DNA from: Streptomyces abyssalis
GTDB lineage: Bacteria > Actinomycetota > Actinomycetes > Streptomycetales > Streptomycetaceae
Assembly: GCF_001751365.1 (NCBI RefSeq)
Contig: NZ_LJGT01000037.1
Span: forward strand, 248,001-312,000
Direction of reading: 5' to 3'
DNA: 64,000 nucleotides
Both the position numbers and the translations under genes were made by a program. Below the pieces are notes generated by a model. The model did no database searches. It worked only from the letters and a program-made list of their open reading frames with translations, and had not been told where the DNA came from. This document shows positions 56,464-63,779 of the stretch, one piece after another; the stretch's first letter is position 1, and each line of letters starts with the position of its first letter.

Positions 56464-56466
56464 TGA
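56095..56466 (+). CDS. Small one-span membrane protein, copy 3
   Basis: The 123-residue third paralogue is closer to copy 1 in its N-terminus (PFFGSTAVMAAPPGGEF, span GWWALGAVGVLWLVSLFVMFL) and closer to copy 2 in its C-terminus (YHRQTFGTKGQWLFF, DDSGEEPK). This suggests recombination between copies. The TTGGGGGTTCAC before its ATG is the same leader as in copy 1. Its 3' end lies antisense to the tail of the anti-sigma-type ATPase gene. Confidence 0.75.
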   Translation: MAPFFGSTAVMAAPPGGEFGGWGWWALGAVGVLWLVSLFVMFLDGWKMRKHTFEEQVEVFLKDLRSGAVTRRGHIGLNPQKYTKLTDKDADRIAEKAGYHRQTFGTKGQWLFFRPDDSGEEPK

Positions 56467-57007
56467 TCTCGTGATGGTTCCGTGGGCACGGGCCGGTCAC
56501 GAGCCCACGCCTCGGAGGTTCCTTGATCTCCTCATTGGTCGCATCCGACACTTCCGGGCCCAGTAGTCGGTACTCCGCCCACACCGTCTTGCCGGGTCCG
56601 TCACCGAGCGGACGCCAGCCCCAGCGGGACGCCAGCGAGGCGACGAGCAGCAGGCCCCGGCCGCTGTCGCAGTCGCCGGACGGTGCGGAGGCGACGGGCA
56701 CGCACTCGGACCGGGTGTCGGTGACCTCGACGCGTACCGTCGAGCCGAGGGCGGTCAGTACCAGACGGAAGTCGCGGCCCGGCACCCGGCCGTGCTGCAC
56801 GGCGTTCGCCGCGAGCTCGGCGACGATCAGGGTCAGGGCGTCGTGCGCGGTGCTGTCGTACGGGATGTCCCACGCCTCCAGCCTGTTCCCGGCCAGGCGG
56901 CGGGCGAGGCGTGCGCCCCGTGGCGTGGAGCTGAACCGCATCGCGAAGTGGCCCACGAGAGCGGGCACTTGAGCGGCACGAACCGGTGGAACCGTCTCAT
57001 TGGTCAT
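56300..57007 (-). CDS. Anti-sigma-factor-type ATP-binding protein (HATPase_c)
   Basis: This small GHKL kinase-fold protein of the RsbW/SpoIIAB type probably binds ATP and a sigma factor or antagonist. The HATPase core spans about residues 15-148: LTLIVAELAANAVQHG (N box), VRVEVTDTR and CDSGRGLLLVASLASRWG (G box). The 235-residue product is about 80 longer than usual: beyond EYRLLGPE the frame runs on and, from 56466, is antisense to the third membrane-protein gene. The native stop was probably lost when the duplicated segment arrived. The ATG at 57005-57007 is preceded by GGCGGAAG. Such genes are usually divergent from an XRE/DUF397 pair; here a GMC gene lies between. Confidence 0.8.
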   Translation of the reverse strand: MTNETVPPVRAAQVPALVGHFAMRFSSTPRGARLARRLAGNRLEAWDIPYDSTAHDALTLIVAELAANAVQHGRVPGRDFRLVLTALGSTVRVEVTDTRSECVPVASAPSGDCDSGRGLLLVASLASRWGWRPLGDGPGKTVWAEYRLLGPEVSDATNEEIKEPPRRGLVTGPCPRNHHEITWAPHLNRPGGRIAIVLWFRKSAGDTQPSQQSDLRPCPSASCTSAGSNRCGHAW

Positions 57008-57067
57008 GCCCGCAACGCTTCCGCCGGTCGCGCGGCGTGACCAGTGGTGACGCGCTGCGAGCGGGGC

Positions 57068-57100
57068 GTTGTACGCGGTGGTGCGGTGCGCTGTACGCGG
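57068..57100. repeat. Iterons GTTGTACGCGG upstream of the ATPase gene
   Basis: GTTGTACGCGG at 57068-57078 and CTGTACGCGG at 57091-57100 are spaced 22 bp apart. The same pattern lies at 58841-58872 on the other side of the GMC gene. Confidence 0.75.
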
Positions 57101-57113
57101 CGGACGCCTGCGG

Positions 57114-58715
57114 TCAGGCTTCTCCGAGGATGAAGTCGGCCGCACGCCAGGCCAGCGCCGAGACCGGCCCGTTGAGATTGCCGGAGATCATGACGGGCAG
57201 CACCGAGGCGTCCACGACGCGCAGACCGGCGGCGCCGCGCACGCGCAGGCGCGAGTCGACCACGTCCTCGTCGTCCGGGCCCATGGCTGCGGTGCCAATC
57301 GCGTGGTATCCGCAGGAGCCCGTGGCCAGCCCGGCGTCGATGATCTCCTGGTCGGTCCGCACCTCCTGGCCCGGCACGGTCTCGTGCGAGATCCGCTCCG
57401 AGAGCGGCGCGGTGGAGAAGAGCCGGCGTACGGCGCGGAGGACCTCTGCGGACGTCGTACGGTCGTGCTCGGTGGCGAAGTAGCCCGGGTCGATGTCCAG
57501 CGGTGCGTCCGGGTCGGCGGACGTGATGCGGACACTGCCCTCGCTATCCGGGCGCAGCATGTAGGCGATGCACATGATGCCCGGCTCCTGCTCGATCTCG
57601 ATGGCCTTACCGGGCTGGTGCGGCAGCAGGGAGTACGGAGCGATCTGCAGCTGTCCGTCGGGGCGGTCGAGTCCGGCGCGGGTCTTGAAGAAGCCGCCGA
57701 TGTCGGACGACGGCGCGCCCATCGGCCCTCCCCGGGTCGCCCGGTACTCCGCCTGCGCCTGCTCCAGGCCCTCCGGAGTGCCGAGAAGGCGGTTGTATCC
57801 GATGTCCTCCGTGAGCCGGAACTGCATCAAGAATGCCCGGTGTTCGCGCATCCGGGCGCCGACGTTCGGGCTGTCCACCACGATGCCGACACCGGCGGCG
57901 GCCAGTGTCGCCTGGTCGCCGATTCCGGACAGCTGCAGGATCTTCGGCGTGGCCAGCGCACCGGAGGAAAGGATCACCTCGCGCGAGGCGCGGTACTCGA
58001 CGGACTGTCCGTCCTGCCGGCCCTGGACACCGACCGCACGACCGCCCTCGAGCACGACCCGGTCGACGGATGTGCGCAGGGCGACGGTGAGGTTGGGCCG
58101 GTCCATGACCGGGTGGAGGAACGCGCCTGCCGCGCTGACGCGCCGGCCGTCGCGGATCGTCGCAATCGTGTAGCCGATGCGTTCCTCGTCGGCCTCGTTG
58201 AGGTCCTGCGCCCGCTGCCACCCGAGTTCGGTACCGGCGGTGATCACGTCCTCGAGCAACGGGTCACCGCCGTCCGAGGTCGACACCTGCAACGGGCCGC
58301 CCGCGCCCCGCAGTTCGGAGGCACCGAGCGCGTTGTCCTCGATCGTCCTGAAGACCGGGAGCATGTCGTCCCAGCCCCACCCGGGGTTGCCGAGCGCGGC
58401 CAGTGCGTCGTAGTCGGCGCGCTGCCCGCGGTTGTACACCATGCCGTTGACCGAACTCGACCCGCCGAGGGTCTTGCCCCGTACCCAGTACTCGACCCGC
58501 TGGGCAGGACCGAACGGGCGGGTCGGGTAGTGCCACGCGGTGGCGGGGTCGCCCAGCAGTTCGCCGAACCCCCGTGGCACGGCGATGAGCGGGCTCGTGT
58601 CCGCCCCGCCTGCCTCGACCAGCAGGACGCTCGCCCCGGCGTCCGCGGAGAGGCGGTTGGCGAGCACGCACCCCGCCGGGCCGGCGCCGACGATGACGTA
58701 GTCGAACTGTGCCAC
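57114..58715 (-). CDS. GMC-family flavin oxidoreductase
   Basis: This 533-residue FAD enzyme is of the choline dehydrogenase-like type and oxidises an alcohol group. It begins DYVIVGAGPAGCVLANRLS (FAD site), has WVRGKTLGGSSSVNGMVYNRG (GMC signature 1), SSGALATPKILQLSGIG (signature 2), and the catalytic pair in CGYHAIGTAAMG (His) and ISGNLNGP (Asn). Substrate is unknown. The GTG at 58713-58715 is chosen: it follows GGGGGAG and begins the fold; upstream in-frame sequence shows no similarity. The gene sits between an ATPase and an XRE regulator that normally face each other. Confidence 0.92.
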   Translation of the reverse strand: MAQFDYVIVGAGPAGCVLANRLSADAGASVLLVEAGGADTSPLIAVPRGFGELLGDPATAWHYPTRPFGPAQRVEYWVRGKTLGGSSSVNGMVYNRGQRADYDALAALGNPGWGWDDMLPVFRTIEDNALGASELRGAGGPLQVSTSDGGDPLLEDVITAGTELGWQRAQDLNEADEERIGYTIATIRDGRRVSAAGAFLHPVMDRPNLTVALRTSVDRVVLEGGRAVGVQGRQDGQSVEYRASREVILSSGALATPKILQLSGIGDQATLAAAGVGIVVDSPNVGARMREHRAFLMQFRLTEDIGYNRLLGTPEGLEQAQAEYRATRGGPMGAPSSDIGGFFKTRAGLDRPDGQLQIAPYSLLPHQPGKAIEIEQEPGIMCIAYMLRPDSEGSVRITSADPDAPLDIDPGYFATEHDRTTSAEVLRAVRRLFSTAPLSERISHETVPGQEVRTDQEIIDAGLATGSCGYHAIGTAAMGPDDEDVVDSRLRVRGAAGLRVVDASVLPVMISGNLNGPVSALAWRAADFILGEA

Positions 58716-58800
58716 GGAAACTCCCCCTTGTCCGGTGCGGTCACCACAGCCCCAGTATGTCGCTCCTCGGGGTGACTCCAGCCTGAACGGCCGGGAGCGG

Positions 58801-58872
58801 GTTGTCACTTGGGTTTGTTGTCACTTGGGTTTGGAAGCTCGTTGTACGCGGGGTGCGGTGAGTTGTACGCGG
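58801..58872. repeat. Iterons upstream of the XRE regulator
   Basis: A 16-bp unit GTTGTCACTTGGGTTT is repeated exactly (58801-58816, 58817-58832) and followed by GTTGTACGCG at 58841 and GTTGTACGCGG at 58862. All share GTTGT and have the same orientation, about 70-140 bp before the XRE start. They are probable binding sites of that regulator. Confidence 0.7.
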
Positions 58873-58941
58873 TGCGCGGCGTGACCGCTGTTGCGAGGAC
58901 GACGTTGGGCCGGGGAGTGGCCGCCGACGGGGAGGATGCCG

Positions 58942-59796
58942 ATGACACACGGTGACGGTGAGCAGGGAGAGGGCGCCGGGGCGGGCCCTGAAGCGGAACC
59001 GGGGACGGGTGTGGTCGTTGCGTTCGGACGGCAGTTGAAGCTGCTGCGAACCCAAGCGGGCCTGGACCGGGCCGAGTTCGGGAAGCGCACGGGCTACGCA
59101 CCGCAGTCGGTCGCCTCCTTCGAACAGGGCCGGCGCATTCCGCCGCCCAGGCTCATCGACCGCGCGGACGAGGTGCTGGGGGCTGGGGGAGTGCTCACGG
59201 CACTCAAGGAGGAGCTTGCGAGGGCCCAATACCCGGCGTTCTTCCGCGACATGGCGCGGTTGGAGGCCGGTGCGGTCGGCCTTTGTGTGTATGCGACTCA
59301 CGCAGTGCCGGGCCTCCTTCAGACAGCGGAGTACGCGCAGGCTGTCTTTCGGATGCAGCGGCCGCTGCTGGATGACGAGGTGATCGAGCAGCGGTTGGCA
59401 GCACGCATGGCTCGCCAGGAAATTCTCACCCGCCGTCCTGCGCCGTTGTTGAGCTTCATCGTCGAGGAAGTCGTGCTGCGAAAACCGATCGGTGGCCGAC
59501 GCGTACTCCGTGGGCAGCTGGAGCAGATTCTGCTAGCGGGACAGAAACGACACGTGGAGGTACAGGTGATGCCCACCGCGCGCGAGGATCACGCGGGATT
59601 GGGTGGGCCCTTCAATCTGATCGACACTTCTGAGGGCCAGCGCATTGCCTACACCGAGGTGCAGGACGACAGCCGCATGTACACAGGGCAGCGCAAAGTA
59701 CATGAACTCGAGGCGCGCTATAGCATCTTGCGGTCGCAGGGGCTCACTCCGAGTGAGTCACTGGCCTTCATCGAGGATCTGCTGGGAGTGGAATGA
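58942..59796 (+). CDS. XRE-family regulator with DUF5753 domain
   Basis: This 284-residue protein has a helix-turn-helix (about residues 25-80: FGRQLKLLRTQAGLDRAEFG, APQSVASFEQGRRIPPPRL) and a DUF5753 domain (about 100-280: VPGLLQTAEYAQAVF, FIVEEVVLRKPIGG, HVEVQVMP, GPFNLIDTSEG). Proteins of this kind work with a small DUF397 protein and an ATP-binding partner in Streptomyces development and antibiotic control. The ATG at 58942 has GGGGAGG at the right distance; an ATG two codons earlier touches the ribosome site. Its stop overlaps the DUF397 start. Confidence 0.9.
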   Translation: MTHGDGEQGEGAGAGPEAEPGTGVVVAFGRQLKLLRTQAGLDRAEFGKRTGYAPQSVASFEQGRRIPPPRLIDRADEVLGAGGVLTALKEELARAQYPAFFRDMARLEAGAVGLCVYATHAVPGLLQTAEYAQAVFRMQRPLLDDEVIEQRLAARMARQEILTRRPAPLLSFIVEEVVLRKPIGGRRVLRGQLEQILLAGQKRHVEVQVMPTAREDHAGLGGPFNLIDTSEGQRIAYTEVQDDSRMYTGQRKVHELEARYSILRSQGLTPSESLAFIEDLLGVE

Positions 59797-60005
59797 GCAT
59801 CCAGACGCCTGGGCCGACGGTGCCCGATTCGGCTTGGTTCAAGAGCAGTCACAGCAGTGGCGGCGGCGGCGAGTGCGTGGAGGTCGCCGCCGCGTCCGGC
59901 GCCGTGCACGTAAGGGATTCGAAGGTTGCCGACGGGCCGGTGCTCGCGGTCGCACCCGGTGCGTGGGCCCGGTTCGTCGGGATGGCAGCCGACCGGCTCG
60001 GCTGA
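59793..60005 (+). CDS. DUF397-domain small protein
   Basis: The 70-residue product has the DUF397 pattern: AWFKSSHSSGGGGECVEVAA, then VHVRDSKVADGPVLAVAPGAWARF. Family members act with the XRE/DUF5753 protein encoded just before them, here by a 4-bp overlap (ATGA). They probably form a toxin-antitoxin-like or regulatory pair, though the biochemical role is not settled. Confidence 0.92.
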   Translation: MSIQTPGPTVPDSAWFKSSHSSGGGGECVEVAAASGAVHVRDSKVADGPVLAVAPGAWARFVGMAADRLG

Positions 60006-60103
60006 TCCGTCACGGGTACGGGGCCGCCGCACAACGCGTGCCGCGGCCCCGCTCACGTACGGGCGGCAGCCCGGGACATCGACCCGGCCGGGAGGCCGCC
60101 CCG

Positions 60104-61306
60104 TCAGGCCACCCCCAGCCTCCGCGCCGACGCCTGCGGCGCCAGACGCTGTGACCACTGACCCCGGGAGGTCCCCAGGGCCGTCTCCGCGAGGCGGTGG
60201 ACCTGGATGTCGCCCGTGCCGGCGGGCGCGTAGGTGTGGTACGCGTCACGGACGAGGCGTTCGAGGGGACGGTCGGTCTGGAGGCCGGCCGCCGCGTGGA
60301 TCTCCATGGCCGTGCGGGAGGAGTCGAGGGCCGCCTCGACGTTGATGTACTTGGCGTGCATCAGCTCCGCGTCGCACGGCTTGCCCTCGTCCAGGAGGTG
60401 CACGGCGTCGTAGGCGGTCAGCCTCGCGGTCATCAGCCGCGACTGCATCAGCCCGATCTTGTGCCTGACCGTGGGGAGGTCCGCCAGCGGACCGCCGTAC
60501 CGCCGGCGCTCCTGCACGAAGCGGGTCGTCTCCTCCATGATCGCCTGGTGGATGCCCAGCGAGACCGCCGTCAGGTTGGGCCGGCCGTAGAGAATGCTGG
60601 AGGAGTACGCGACGGCCAAGCCGTCCCCCTCTTCCCCGACCAGGTTGGCGGCCGGTATCCGGCAGTCGTCGAGGACCAGCTCCCCGAAGCTGAAGCCGTG
60701 CAGGCCCATGGCCTGCTGGTGCGGGGTGAGCGAAAGGCCCGGCCGGTCCGACTCGACGAGGAAGGCCGACAGGCCCCTCGCGCCCGGGCCCGTACGGACG
60801 ACGAAGCCGTGCACGTCGCCGACGTGGCTGTTGCCGACGAAGACCTTGCGGCCGTTGAGGACGTAGTCGCCGCCCTCCCTCCGGGCGGTGGCCTCCATGC
60901 CCAGGACGTGACCGCCGGACCCCGGCTCGGTGACCGCGATGGTGGGCAGGCACGACCCGTCGGCGAACCTCGGCAGCCAGTCCTGCTTCTGCCGTTCGCT
61001 GCCGAAGTGGATGACCTTGGCCACGCCCAGCTGGGACGCCTGGACCATTGCGCCCATGGCGCCGCTGACGCGTGAGATCTCCTCGATGACGATGGTCTTG
61101 GCGAGGTGGCCCGCACCCATGCCGCCGTAGGCGGGGTCGATGGTGACGCCGATCCAGCCCTGCTTGGCGATCAGCTCGGCCAGTTCCTGTTCGACGGCCG
61201 CGGAGGATTCCATCTCCGCCACCCGCGGGGCGACCTTGGTCTCCGCGAATTCCCTCACCTGCAGGCGGAGACGCTCGTGATCTTCGGTGACGTGCGAGGT
61301 GGACAT
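60104..61306 (-). CDS. Acyl-CoA dehydrogenase
   Basis: This 400-residue FAD enzyme oxidises the alpha-beta bond of an acyl-CoA. The fold is complete: N-terminal helices, middle domain with PTIAVTEPGSGGHVLGMEATA and VLNGRKVFVGNSHVGDV, and C-terminal helices with ERRRYGGPLADLPTVRHKI. At the C-terminal signature, where many members have YEGTxEIQ with a catalytic glutamate, this protein has PAGTGDIQ, so Glu is replaced by Ala. Isovaleryl-CoA dehydrogenases also lack it but use another glutamate, which I cannot place here. The ATG at 61304-61306 follows GGAAGAGAG. The gene is alone, divergent from the amino-acid dehydrogenase. Confidence 0.9.
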   Translation of the reverse strand: MSTSHVTEDHERLRLQVREFAETKVAPRVAEMESSAAVEQELAELIAKQGWIGVTIDPAYGGMGAGHLAKTIVIEEISRVSGAMGAMVQASQLGVAKVIHFGSERQKQDWLPRFADGSCLPTIAVTEPGSGGHVLGMEATARREGGDYVLNGRKVFVGNSHVGDVHGFVVRTGPGARGLSAFLVESDRPGLSLTPHQQAMGLHGFSFGELVLDDCRIPAANLVGEEGDGLAVAYSSSILYGRPNLTAVSLGIHQAIMEETTRFVQERRRYGGPLADLPTVRHKIGLMQSRLMTARLTAYDAVHLLDEGKPCDAELMHAKYINVEAALDSSRTAMEIHAAAGLQTDRPLERLVRDAYHTYAPAGTGDIQVHRLAETALGTSRGQWSQRLAPQASARRLGVA

Positions 61307-61849
61307 CTCTCTTCCACTTTCTCCCCCGGGGCGGTTCTGGATCGGTTGGAGCGACGCCGCCGGTCGGAGCGGCAGAGGCGGCAGAGCCGGTACCCATCAG
61401 CCCGGATGTGGGCGTAACGGACATCGGCGTCACATGTGGGTGCTGGGTCGGATGAAGGGATGTGGAGGTTGAGCCGGCGCCCGGGCGGAACGGCCCGGCA
61501 CGCTTCTCGAAATCGCCGGCCCCCGTGAAGCCGTCCGCGCGGCCGTCGGTGGCCGACGGAACCATTGCGGTGCAAGGGGGGCCGGTGCCAGGGGAGCGTC
61601 GAGCTCTCCCGGCCTGGGTTCGCAGAACCAATAGAGCACCATGTGCGACGGCTGTCGAGGGTGATGCGGCCGAAGTCACAGAAGGGTTTCGGCGCGATCT
61701 TGGACGTCGGAGCGGGCGGGTGCGCGGACGGCCAGGCCCCCGGGACCGGCCGGCGGTCCGGTGAATCGCCTCGTTGACACGGCTCCGGCACCTTTCGATA
61801 CTGACTCGCCGATCAGTCGCGACCCACGCCCACCGCCCCTGGAGGCACC
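61307..61849. other. Divergent non-coding region between acyl-CoA and amino-acid dehydrogenase genes
   Basis: No gene could be supported in this 543-bp region, although frames stay open on both strands by GC bias. Codon patterns there are not typical and no family was recognised. It must hold two divergent promoters. Confidence 0.5.
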
Positions 61850-61873
61850 ATGCCGGTCCGGTCTCTCCGATGA
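61850..61873 (+). CDS. Seven-codon leader peptide coupled to the amino-acid dehydrogenase
   Basis: GGAGG at 61841-61845 is followed at ideal distance by ATG and six more codons (MPVRSLR) ending in TGA. The TGA overlaps the ATG of the dehydrogenase (ATGA). The main gene has no ribosome site of its own, so its translation is probably delivered by this leader. Confidence 0.5.
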   Translation: MPVRSLR

Positions 61874-63063
61874 GCACGACCCCCGCGGACGCCCCGCTTG
61901 TCTCCCTCACGTGGACCGACCATGTGACAGGCCGCCAGGGCTACTTGGTCATAGACCGCCTCGTACGTGGCGTCTCCAGCGGCGGCCTGCGGATGCGCAA
62001 GGGCTGCACGCTTGACGAAGTGGCGGGCCTGGCACGGGGGATGACGATGAAGGAGGCGCTGCACTACGACCCGCAGGGCCGGTACGTACCACTCGGCGGA
62101 GCCAAGGGCGGCATCGACTGCGACCCGCAGGACCCGGAGGCCTACGGCGTGCTCGTGCGCTATCTGCGCGCGATGCGCCCGCACATCGAGCACTTCTGGA
62201 CCACGGGCGAGGACCTCGGGCTGACGCAGACGACCGTGGACTCCGCGGCCGCCGAAGCCGGGCTGTCCTCCACCATCCAGGCCGTCTACCCGCTTCTCGA
62301 CGACGAGCGTGCCGCGCGGCGACGGCTCGATGACGCCTTCGCCGTCGAAGTGGACGGCATCGGGCTCGACGAGCTGGTCGGCGGCTGCGGCGTCGCCGAA
62401 GCGGTGCTCGCGGCGCTCGACAGGGCCGGAGTGGCCTACGGGTCCGCCCGCGCCGCGGTGCAGGGGCTGGGCACCATGGGCGGCGCCACCGCCCGCTTCC
62501 TCTCCCGCGCCGGGCTGAAGATCGTCGCGGTGGCAGACGTCGAGGGGACCATCGCCGACCCCGCCGGGCTGGACGTGGAGGCCCTGCTCGCCGCGCGTGA
62601 CGCGTACGGCACCGTGGACCGCTCGGCACTCGCCCCCGGCAACAGGCGGCTGCCGGGCGGCGCCTGGCTCTCCGCCGATGCCGAGGTCCTGGTCCCGGCA
62701 GCGGTCTCGTACGCCGTCGACACCGTCAACCAGTCGCAGATCACGGCCCGTTGGATCGTGGAGGCGGCCAACATGCCGGTGCTGCCGGAGGCCGAGGAAC
62801 TGCTTGCCGCACGCGGGGTCACCGTACTGCCGGACGTCGTCGTCAACTCCTGCACGAACGCCTGGTGGTGGTGGACGCTCTTCGGCGACATCGGCGCCGA
62901 CGCCGACGAGGCGTTCACCCGCACCCGCCGCTCGATGCGCGCCCTGACCGGCCTGATGCTGTCACGCGCGGAGGCCGACGGCACGACCCCGAGGGCTGCC
63001 GCCCACGCCATCGCCGCCGAGCGGCTGCCGGTCATCGCGGAGCGATTCGGGCGGTACGGGTGA
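61870..63063 (+). CDS. Glu/Leu/Phe/Val dehydrogenase family amino-acid dehydrogenase
   Basis: This 397-residue enzyme interconverts an amino acid and its 2-oxo acid with NAD(P). It shows GLRMRKGCTLDEVAGLARGM, the substrate lysines in MTMKEAL and PLGGAKGGIDCDP, the catalytic aspartate in TTGEDLGLTQ, and a Rossmann motif VQGLGTMGGATARFL (about residue 200). An unusual WWWW lies in CTNAWWWWTLFGDIG, where most members have one or two Trp residues. Side-chain specificity cannot be read safely. The ATG at 61870 lacks a ribosome site and appears coupled to the leader peptide. Confidence 0.88.
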   Translation: MSTTPADAPLVSLTWTDHVTGRQGYLVIDRLVRGVSSGGLRMRKGCTLDEVAGLARGMTMKEALHYDPQGRYVPLGGAKGGIDCDPQDPEAYGVLVRYLRAMRPHIEHFWTTGEDLGLTQTTVDSAAAEAGLSSTIQAVYPLLDDERAARRRLDDAFAVEVDGIGLDELVGGCGVAEAVLAALDRAGVAYGSARAAVQGLGTMGGATARFLSRAGLKIVAVADVEGTIADPAGLDVEALLAARDAYGTVDRSALAPGNRRLPGGAWLSADAEVLVPAAVSYAVDTVNQSQITARWIVEAANMPVLPEAEELLAARGVTVLPDVVVNSCTNAWWWWTLFGDIGADADEAFTRTRRSMRALTGLMLSRAEADGTTPRAAAHAIAAERLPVIAERFGRYG

Positions 63064-63136
63064 ACCCGTCGCCACGGGAGGCGCGAAGGAACTTATTGGT
63101 TTGCCGCCGGCCGGCCAAGTCGGATAGGAAATCCGC

Positions 63137-63706
63137 ATGCTGAGGGGGAGCAAGGTCGGGCTCAGGGCCCGGCACGAGGACGACATCCCGGTCCTGCAGG
63201 CCGAGTTGCACAACGACGTGGTCAACTACTCGCGGTCCGACGACCAGCCGTGGCGCCCGGTCGCGCCCGGTGCGAAGGACTCGCAGTCGGTGGTGGACGA
63301 CGACAAGAACCAGGCCCATGTCCGGTTCTCCGTGGTGGAGCTGGACGGTGGCGCGCTGCTCGGCTTCGCGAATCTGTGGGGCATCGACAATCACAACCGG
63401 TCCGCGCACATCGGGCTGGGGCTGCTGCCGTCCTGTCGCGGCAAGGGCTACGGCACGGACGTGGTCGCGGTTCTGTGCCACTACGGTTTCGTCGTGCGCG
63501 GCCTGCACCGGCTGCAGGTCGAGACGCTGTCGGACAACGCGGCGATGCTTGGCGCCGCCGAGCGCAACGGCTTCGTCCGGGAGGGCGTGCTGCGCTCCTC
63601 GGCCTGGGTGATGGGCGAGTTCATGGACGAGGTGCTGCTCGGCCTCCTCGTCCAGGACTGGAAGCCGGACTCGAAGCCGCGCTCGAAGCAGTACTCGAAG
63701 GGCTAG
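63137..63706 (+). CDS. GNAT-family acetyltransferase (RimJ/RimL type)
   Basis: This 189-residue acetyltransferase begins KVGLRARHEDDIPVLQAEL and has HIGLGLLPSCRGKGYGTDVV, which holds the acetyl-CoA loop (RGKGYG). DNAAMLGAAERNGFVREGVL follows, as in ribosomal-protein or small-molecule N-acetyltransferases. The tail is a basic Ser/Lys repeat (DSKPRSKQYSK). The ATG at 63137 is followed by coding similarity at once. It converges on the carboxypeptidase gene across a shared terminator. Confidence 0.88.
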   Translation: MLRGSKVGLRARHEDDIPVLQAELHNDVVNYSRSDDQPWRPVAPGAKDSQSVVDDDKNQAHVRFSVVELDGGALLGFANLWGIDNHNRSAHIGLGLLPSCRGKGYGTDVVAVLCHYGFVVRGLHRLQVETLSDNAAMLGAAERNGFVREGVLRSSAWVMGEFMDEVLLGLLVQDWKPDSKPRSKQYSKG

Positions 63707-63731
63707 GCTGCCGCCCTGCCCAAGGGCCGGA

Positions 63732-63759
63732 CCCCGGAGGCGCCGAAGCGCCCCCGGGG
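63732..63759. terminator. Bidirectional terminator at convergent gene ends
   Basis: CCCCGGAGGCGC and GCGCCCCCGGGG form a 12-bp stem with one mismatch and a CGAA tetraloop. It lies between the GNAT and carboxypeptidase stops. Confidence 0.7.
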
Positions 63760-63779
63760 GTTCCCGGTGCGGCCGGCAC

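Noticed and set aside
61430..61777. Small frames in the gap before the amino-acid dehydrogenase
   Set aside because: No ribosome site, no family likeness and no codon signature on either strand.
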